11,522 nt of DNA from Coprococcus sp. (GTDB lineage: Bacteria > Bacillota > Clostridia > Lachnospirales > Lachnospiraceae): assembly GCA_016297495.1 (NCBI GenBank), contig JAEDGN010000063.1, forward strand, positions 1-11,522, in the 5' to 3' direction. The notes under the pieces were generated by a model, which was not told the DNA's origin, made no database searches, and saw only the letters and a program-made list of their open reading frames with translations. The translations under genes were made by a program, and so were the position numbers. This document shows positions 7,326 to 11,522 of this stretch, piece after piece. Position 1 is the first letter of the stretch, and every line of letters starts with the position of its first letter.

Positions 7326-7622
7326 ATGGCAGACAGATTATTGGCATTAGGTATGGTTGAAACAAAGGGGCTTGTAGGTTCTATTGAGGCAGCAGATGCC
7401 ATGGTAAAGGCAGCAAATGTTAATCTTATCGGTAAAGTACATGTTGGCGGCGGTCTTGTAACCGTTATGGTAAGAGGTGATGTAGGCGCTGTCAAAGCAG
7501 CAACGGATGCCGGTGCGGCAGCCGCTTCCCGTGTGGGCGAGCTTGTTTCTGTACATGTTATTCCGAGACCTCATGAGGAAGTGGAGCAGATTTTACCGAC
7601 ACTGGGAACTTCTGACAGATAA
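7326..7622 (+). CDS. eutM: Microcompartment shell hexamer protein EutM (BMC-H)
   Basis: This 98-residue single BMC-domain protein is expected to be the major hexagonal shell tile. It has the family opening LALGMVETKGLVGSIEAADA (6-25), the pore-lining loop HVGGGLV (39-45), and the highly conserved stretch VRGDVGAVKAATDAGAAAA (49-67), ending with IPRPHEEVEQILP. The pore loop reads GGG where PduA-type and enterobacterial EutM proteins carry a serine-containing GSG, a small change that may affect pore polarity. A near-ideal GGAGG (7312-7316) lies 9 bases before the ATG. The preceding gap is AT-rich, and the gene favours A/T-ending codons (GCA, GTT, GGT) more than its neighbours, consistent with high expression. 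Confidence 0.97.
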   Translation: MADRLLALGMVETKGLVGSIEAADAMVKAANVNLIGKVHVGGGLVTVMVRGDVGAVKAATDAGAAAASRVGELVSVHVIPRPHEEVEQILPTLGTSDR

Positions 7623-7667
7623 AAACGGGAAAAGAGCAGGCGATTGTCTGACAGCAGGTGAGCATAG

Positions 7668-9068
7668 ATGAAAATTTTGACAGATATGGAGCTGCGGGCC
7701 CGATGGTTTTGCAGTCATGAAAAAGAATATCATTTATCGAAGGATACAATGCTGACGCCTGCAGCGAAGGATTTTATCAGGGAACACGGAATAACACTGG
7801 TCTGTACGGACGAAAGGCAGGATGGATGCCGAAAACAGCTGAAACAGTCTGAGGAACAGGGGACAGATACGGGGCATGGAGCATACACATCCATGCCAAT
7901 GGCCCCCGTGCCAAAGGGGCCTGATGATCAGCCGCAGTATGTGGATGGGCAGACCGGCGGTGTCATGGCTGAAAAGCCTGAAAACATGACCCATCTTCAT
8001 GGTAATGTGCTGGTGCAAAAGACCCATCCGCAGATTGCCTTCCGGGGTATGCTGGACAGTCTGGAGGCAAAAATTATTTCTCTCCAGGTGCTGGCTTCGG
8101 AAAACGGGATGCACCGTCTGACGGATGCACTGGATGAAGTACTGGCTTACGTGCGCCGTATATTGAGCGCGGAGGTTCTTGACAGGGAACTGGGAGAGAT
8201 CCGTCTGCTGGGACAAGACAGCAGCGGACTTCGCTATGAATCCCATCATATCAGAGAAATCTACGGGATTCCCCATCCGCTGCCGGAGTATCGTATGGGC
8301 AGGATCTGTGCAAAGCTGAATGAGCTGAGGACATTTGTCAGAGAGGCAGAGCTGGCGGCAGCCAGAGCTTTTATGCAGGGGAATGAATGCCTGCGTCCGG
8401 ATATCGCAGAAGCGATGAACCGGCTGAGCAGCGTGATCTATATCCTTTTCTGCAGACAGCTGACGGGACGGTGGCCGGGGCAGCAGCAGGCAAAAACAGA
8501 TCTTCCGGAATTCATGGTGGAGGCTTCGGGACGTCATGTTCATCTGACACAGCATGCCGTAGACATACTTTTTGGAGAACCGCTTCACGAGAACAGTCCT
8601 TTGAGCCAGCCGGGTCAGTATGCGGCAAAGGAGAGGGTGCGGCTGGTGACGGCAAAGGGTGAGATTGACCGGGTTGTTGTCCTCGGACCGCCGAGGGATG
8701 CTGTTCAGGTGGAAATGTCTTTGACGGATGCCAGAATTCTGGGTATTGATATACCGGTGAATTTATCCGGCGACCTGAGAGGGGCAGGAGATGTCATTAT
8801 CGTCGGCCCGAAGGGAATTTATAATGCACCGGGATCCGTTATTGCATCAAAGGCTCATATTCATATGACGCCGGAAGATGCAAAGCTGTATGGTGTAAAG
8901 GATGGTGACAGTGTGGCTGTGCGTCTGGAGACAGAACGGCCGGTGACCATCGATGATGTGATTATCCGTGTCAGTGAGAAGTTCTCGCTGGCCATGCATA
9001 TGGATTATGATGAGGCCAATGCATGTTCCTACAAAAAAGGAGATGTGGGCCATATCATCAGGAGGTAA
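7668..9068 (+). CDS. eutT-pduL: Fusion of EutT cobalamin adenosyltransferase and PduL phosphotransacylase
   Basis: This 466-residue protein joins two enzymes. Residues 1-269 are EutT, which makes adenosylcobalamin from ATP and cob(I)alamin for EutBC: a small N-terminal module (about 20-46), then the helical core with HLHGNVLVQKTHPQIAFRGM (109-128) and LRPDIAEAMNRLSSVIYIL (242-260). The CCxxC metal motif of enterobacterial EutT is missing from the linker at 49-105, which matches the metal-independent EutT class described in Listeria and other Firmicutes. After a short linker, residues 281-466 are PduL, which converts acetyl-CoA and phosphate to acetyl-phosphate and frees CoA. All expected zinc ligands are visible: H290 and H292 in RHVHL, E349 in VEMS, H397 and H399 in AHIHM, and H444 in MHMDYDEAN. 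The reading frame is continuous across the junction. AGGTGAG (7656-7662) precedes the ATG. Confidence 0.95.
   Translation: MKILTDMELRARWFCSHEKEYHLSKDTMLTPAAKDFIREHGITLVCTDERQDGCRKQLKQSEEQGTDTGHGAYTSMPMAPVPKGPDDQPQYVDGQTGGVMAEKPENMTHLHGNVLVQKTHPQIAFRGMLDSLEAKIISLQVLASENGMHRLTDALDEVLAYVRRILSAEVLDRELGEIRLLGQDSSGLRYESHHIREIYGIPHPLPEYRMGRICAKLNELRTFVREAELAAARAFMQGNECLRPDIAEAMNRLSSVIYILFCRQLTGRWPGQQQAKTDLPEFMVEASGRHVHLTQHAVDILFGEPLHENSPLSQPGQYAAKERVRLVTAKGEIDRVVVLGPPRDAVQVEMSLTDARILGIDIPVNLSGDLRGAGDVIIVGPKGIYNAPGSVIASKAHIHMTPEDAKLYGVKDGDSVAVRLETERPVTIDDVIIRVSEKFSLAMHMDYDEANACSYKKGDVGHIIRR
9060..9065 (+). promoter_or_regulatory. AGGAGG ribosome site embedded in the end of eutT-pduL
   Basis: The last two arginine codons of the fusion gene, AGG AGG, are a perfect Shine-Dalgarno sequence 5 bases before the ATG at 9071. 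This fixes the start of the next gene and couples its translation to the fusion protein. Confidence 0.8.
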
Positions 9069-9070
9069 AT

Positions 9071-9748
9071 ATGGATGAAATAATGATGAAGCAGGTGGTG
9101 GAGGCTGTCCTGAGAGAACTGCAGGCAGGAAAAGACACTGCTTCGGCATGCACGGAGGGCATGGACAGATTACTGGTAGTGGGAGATATGAATACCGTAC
9201 CTCCGGATCTGGCCCGTGATTATGTGCTGCTTCCGGTGAAGGATTATGTCGAATATGGCAATATCCGGCGTTATCAGAAGATTCTCATTACCTCTCTGAG
9301 CCTGACCCAGATGTCTGACATCGCTCAGGGGCGGGATGGCTCGCCGGAAGCCTGTGCGGTAATTACCGGACTTCTGAATGGTATGGAAGTGTGTATAACA
9401 GAAAATGCATTTCCACACAGGAAATATGCCGGTAAAAGCAGCAGCAGACTCTATGAGGTGATTGAGAATAATGCCAGAATGCTGCAGTCTTTCGGAATAA
9501 AGCTGCTGAAGGAGAGCAGGATTGTATCAGATCCTGCACCTGTCAGGTCTCCGAAGTATCAGGCGCCGCCGGTGGAGGTGCCGGTGGGAACAGCTTGTGT
9601 TAATAGTGACAGATTGATTACGGAAGCAGTGGCGTGTGCGCTGGCAGCAGGTGGTGAGAAGGATATCTGCCTGAGCCGGGATGCCATTGTTACGCCATCA
9701 GCCTGGGATATTTTCAGGCAGAAGGGTATCAATGTTACCAGACAATAG
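9071..9748 (+). CDS. Ethanolamine-locus protein of unknown function, with targeting-type helix and shared C-terminal module
   Basis: This 225-residue protein resembles a family found in Firmicutes eut operons and annotated only as 'ethanolamine utilization protein'; I do not know its biochemical role. Residues 1-18 (MDEIMMKQVVEAVLRELQ) look like an encapsulation peptide, an amphipathic helix followed by a variable linker. Residues about 33-150 alternate hydrophobic strands and helices in a Rossmann-like pattern: RLLVVGD, KILITSLSL, ACAVITGLLNGM and MEVCITE. A link to flavoproteins is possible but no clear cofactor motif is visible. A proline-rich linker (about 154-172) leads to a C-terminal module with LSRDAIVTPSAWDIFRQKGI (201-220), matching the N-terminus of the preceding EutT-PduL. 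It lies 2 bases after that gene. No signal peptide or membrane segment is seen, so it is probably a lumen or shell-associated component. Confidence 0.85.
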   Translation: MDEIMMKQVVEAVLRELQAGKDTASACTEGMDRLLVVGDMNTVPPDLARDYVLLPVKDYVEYGNIRRYQKILITSLSLTQMSDIAQGRDGSPEACAVITGLLNGMEVCITENAFPHRKYAGKSSSRLYEVIENNARMLQSFGIKLLKESRIVSDPAPVRSPKYQAPPVEVPVGTACVNSDRLITEAVACALAAGGEKDICLSRDAIVTPSAWDIFRQKGINVTRQ

Positions 9749-9783
9749 ATGAATATTGAATTCGAATAAAGGAGAAGTGTCGG

Positions 9784-10074
9784 ATGCTGATATGTAAAGT
9801 TGTCGGTCATGTATGGGCGACAAAAAAGGAAGAAGGTCTGGAAGGCCTGAAACTGATGGTCGTACAGGAAATTGACGGCGCCGGCAGGAAGAAAGGCAAT
9901 ACCTTTGTGGCGGCAGATGTGGTCGGCGCAGGCATTGGTGAGCAGGTGCTGACAGTCAGCGGAAGTACGGCACGAAAAGCGTTCGGTCGGGATAACGTAC
10001 CGGTAGATGCAGCTATTGTAGCAATCATTGATACGGTGGAGGTTAACCGGGAAATGGCCGGAGGCAGTGAATAG
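9784..10074 (+). CDS. eutN: Microcompartment vertex protein EutN (BMC-P pentamer)
   Basis: This 96-residue member of the EutN/CcmL family should form the pentamers that cap the corners of the shell. Visible landmarks are the N-terminal strand MLICKVVGHVWATKK, the core LMVVQEIDGAG, VAADVVGAGIGEQVLTVSGS (about 38-57), the STARKAF turn, and the C-terminal VDAAIVAIIDTVEV (about 75-88). Length and pattern match the family. The ATG is preceded by AAAGGAG (9768-9774), 9 bases upstream. It sits 35 bases after the unknown gene and 14 bases before the pduS-type gene. EutN is usually made at low copy relative to EutM, but nothing in the sequence shows how the ratio is set. Confidence 0.96.
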   Translation: MLICKVVGHVWATKKEEGLEGLKLMVVQEIDGAGRKKGNTFVAADVVGAGIGEQVLTVSGSTARKAFGRDNVPVDAAIVAIIDTVEVNREMAGGSE

Positions 10075-10088
10075 AGGTGCATGCGTAA

Positions 10089-11432
10089 GTGGATCTGATT
10101 AAAAAAATATTTGAGGCCGGGGTAGTCGGATGCGGCGGTGCCGGTTTTCCAACCCATGTAAAACTGAAGGCATCACCGGATATACTGATTATTAATGGTG
10201 CTGAATGTGAGCCGCTCCTTCGTACGGATCGGTACCTGATGATTCATGAGGCTGAAAAGCTGATAGGCGGCATTGATCTTATATGCAGGGAACTTTCCAT
10301 ACCGAAAGCCTGCATTGCGGTGAAAAAAACCTATACACAGGAGATGGCGGCATTGAATGATGCGATCAGAAAGCTGGGTTCCAGTGTGACCATTCACCAG
10401 ATGGACAGTTTTTATCCGGCAGGCGATGAGCAGGTGGTGGTCTATGAGGTGACGGGCAGGGTCGTTCCTCCGGCGGGTATTCCCCTGGATGTGGGGGCTA
10501 TTGTGGATAATGTGGCGACGATTGCTGCCGTAGCCGATGCAGCAAAAGATATACCGTTTACTGATAAATATCTGACAGTTACAGGGGAAGTAAATCAGCC
10601 TGCTGTACTGAAGGTGCCGGTGGGAACATCCTTCAGGCAGTGTATTGAGATGGCCGGCGGGCCTTCAGCAGATAACGTCATGATTGTATCCGGCGGTCCG
10701 ATGATGGGATTACCAATGTCCTGGGATGCAGCCATGGAAGCACCTGTCAGGAAGACGACATCGGGCATCCTGGTGCTGCCGAAGGATGGAGCTGTTGACC
10801 GGAGGAGGAAGACAGAATTGCGGCATATGCTGAATCGGGCAAAATCGGCATGCATTCAATGTTCATTTTGTACACAATTGTGCCCGAGACATCTGCTGGG
10901 ACATCCGCTGCAGCCGCACAGGATCATGCGGAAAATGGCGGTATGTACGGATATGAGACAGCTGCTGGATGACAGAGATATTCGTCAGGCGGCCATCTGC
11001 AGTGAATGTGGTGTTTGCGAAATTTATGCCTGCCCGATGGGGCTGCAGCCAAGGTTGATCAATGCCATCATCAAAGGCGAGCTGGCTCAGGCGGGAATCC
11101 GTTATAATCGTGAGGATGATGGATGGGAAGCTGATATTAACCGGCCTTACAGGAAGGTTCCGACACAGAGAATAGCAGCGAGAGCAGGTGTGGGAGCTTA
11201 TTATAAAATTGATGGGCATGTCTATATGGAAGGCACTGCAAAGCGGGTGACCCTTCCGCTGAAAATGAACATAGGTGTGCCTGCAGAACCGGTGATAGCA
11301 AGTGGAACGTATGTTGAGAAGGGGCAGTTGATCGCAGCTTGTCCGGAAGGAAAGCTTGGTGCCAATCTTCATGCCAGTATATCAGGAACTGCCTGTATAA
11401 CAGAACAGTCCATCACGATAACAGAGGTGTAG
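10089..11432 (+). CDS. pduS: PduS-type NADH-dependent cobalamin reductase (RnfC-like flavo/iron-sulfur protein)
   Basis: The 447 residues have the PduS/RnfC layout. The N-terminal glycine-rich nucleotide site is GVVGCGGAGFPTHVK (11-25), and INGAECEPLLRTDR (35-48) is typical of the FMN-binding fold. An SLBB-like region lies around 160-208. Two [4Fe-4S] motifs follow: C255, C258, C261 and C265 (CxxCxxCxxxCP), then C304, C307, C310 and C315. About 380-447 form a barrel-sandwich-like end (GTYVEKGQLIAACPEGK). PduS reduces cobalamin with NADH so the adenosyltransferase can act; the EutT domain two genes upstream is the likely partner. There is no membrane anchor and no other rnf gene in view, so a true RnfC is unlikely. 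The start is GTG at 10089 with AGAGGTG 9 bases upstream; the ATG at 10081 meets a stop within five codons. Confidence 0.92.
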   Translation: MDLIKKIFEAGVVGCGGAGFPTHVKLKASPDILIINGAECEPLLRTDRYLMIHEAEKLIGGIDLICRELSIPKACIAVKKTYTQEMAALNDAIRKLGSSVTIHQMDSFYPAGDEQVVVYEVTGRVVPPAGIPLDVGAIVDNVATIAAVADAAKDIPFTDKYLTVTGEVNQPAVLKVPVGTSFRQCIEMAGGPSADNVMIVSGGPMMGLPMSWDAAMEAPVRKTTSGILVLPKDGAVDRRRKTELRHMLNRAKSACIQCSFCTQLCPRHLLGHPLQPHRIMRKMAVCTDMRQLLDDRDIRQAAICSECGVCEIYACPMGLQPRLINAIIKGELAQAGIRYNREDDGWEADINRPYRKVPTQRIAARAGVGAYYKIDGHVYMEGTAKRVTLPLKMNIGVPAEPVIASGTYVEKGQLIAACPEGKLGANLHASISGTACITEQSITITEV

Positions 11433-11436
11433 GCAG

Positions 11437-11522
11437 ATGTTTGAAACAATAGGATTTTTGGAGTTAAATAGTATTGCCAAAGGTGTGGAAGCGGCGGATA
11501 TTGTTCTGAAGACGGCAGAGGT
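11437..11522 (+). CDS. pduT: Start of a PduT-like microcompartment shell protein (BMC-T), cut by right edge
   Basis: Only 28 full codons are visible. They read IGFLELNSIAKGVEAADIVL, the opening of a BMC domain and closest to PduT (IGILELTSIAKGMEAGD-type start) among shell proteins. PduT has two BMC domains and binds a 4Fe-4S cluster at its trimer pore, probably passing electrons to PduS. The pore cysteine region is outside the window, so the cluster cannot be confirmed. The purine-rich AGAGGTGTAGG inside the end of the pduS-type gene serves as ribosome site, and the spacing from its stop is 4 bases. Its position directly after pduS supports the call; a single-domain BMC-H protein is the alternative. 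Confidence 0.85.
   Translation, partial: MFETIGFLELNSIAKGVEAADIVLKTAE

Noticed and set aside
10089..11432. RnfC subunit of a membrane Rnf complex
   Set aside because: It shares the RnfC fold and both iron-sulfur motifs, but there are no other rnf genes, and its position between eutN and a pduT-like gene fits PduS.
1..11522. CRISPR arrays, insertion sequences, tRNA or rRNA genes, attachment sites
   Set aside because: No direct-repeat arrays, transposase-like proteins, terminal inverted repeats, tRNA cloverleaf patterns or rRNA segments were seen.

Overview
The window is a stretch of a Gram-positive, Firmicutes-type ethanolamine-utilisation (eut) locus, most likely from a gut clostridium such as a Lachnospiraceae member. 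This assignment rests on gene content, purine-rich AGGAG/AGGTG ribosome sites, several TTG/GTG starts, and the eutABC-eutL order mixed with pdu-type genes. It is an inference, not a species identification. Every supported gene is on the + strand, and no gene-free stretch exceeds about 130 bases.

Region 1 (1-1141) is the end of an ABC-transporter ATPase gene (TOBE domain only), then a cytoplasmic glycerophosphodiester phosphodiesterase (GDPD). A strong hairpin lies between them. Region 2 (1142-1218) is a 77-base control region with a good sigma-A-type promoter. Its -10 box sits inside a 20-base inverted repeat.

Region 3 (1219-11522, running off the end) is one tightly packed operon: eutA, eutB, eutC, eutL, eutE, eutM, a eutT-pduL fusion, an uncharacterised eut-locus gene, eutN, a pduS-type reductase gene and the start of a pduT-type gene. 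Spacings run from a 4-base overlap to about 45 bases, so transcriptional and translational coupling is likely.

The products build a bacterial microcompartment. EutM (hexamer), EutL (gated pseudohexamer), EutN (pentameric vertex) and the PduT-like protein form the shell. Inside, EutBC splits ethanolamine into acetaldehyde and ammonia using adenosylcobalamin. EutE oxidises acetaldehyde to acetyl-CoA, and the PduL domain converts that to acetyl-phosphate for ATP formation. EutA reactivates EutBC. The PduS-like protein and the EutT domain reduce and adenosylate cobalamin. The alcohol dehydrogenase (EutG), EutH, EutQ, EutS, EutP and the EutVW regulators are not in the window.

The points most worth a second look are the EutT-PduL fusion, a helical encapsulation-type peptide on three different proteins (moved to the C-terminus in EutE), a short domain shared by EutT-PduL and the unknown protein, the inverted repeat over the eutA promoter, and the adjacent GDPD, which could release ethanolamine from glycerophosphoethanolamine. 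I do not see a wholly new system. This is a recognisable eut locus with unusual architecture.
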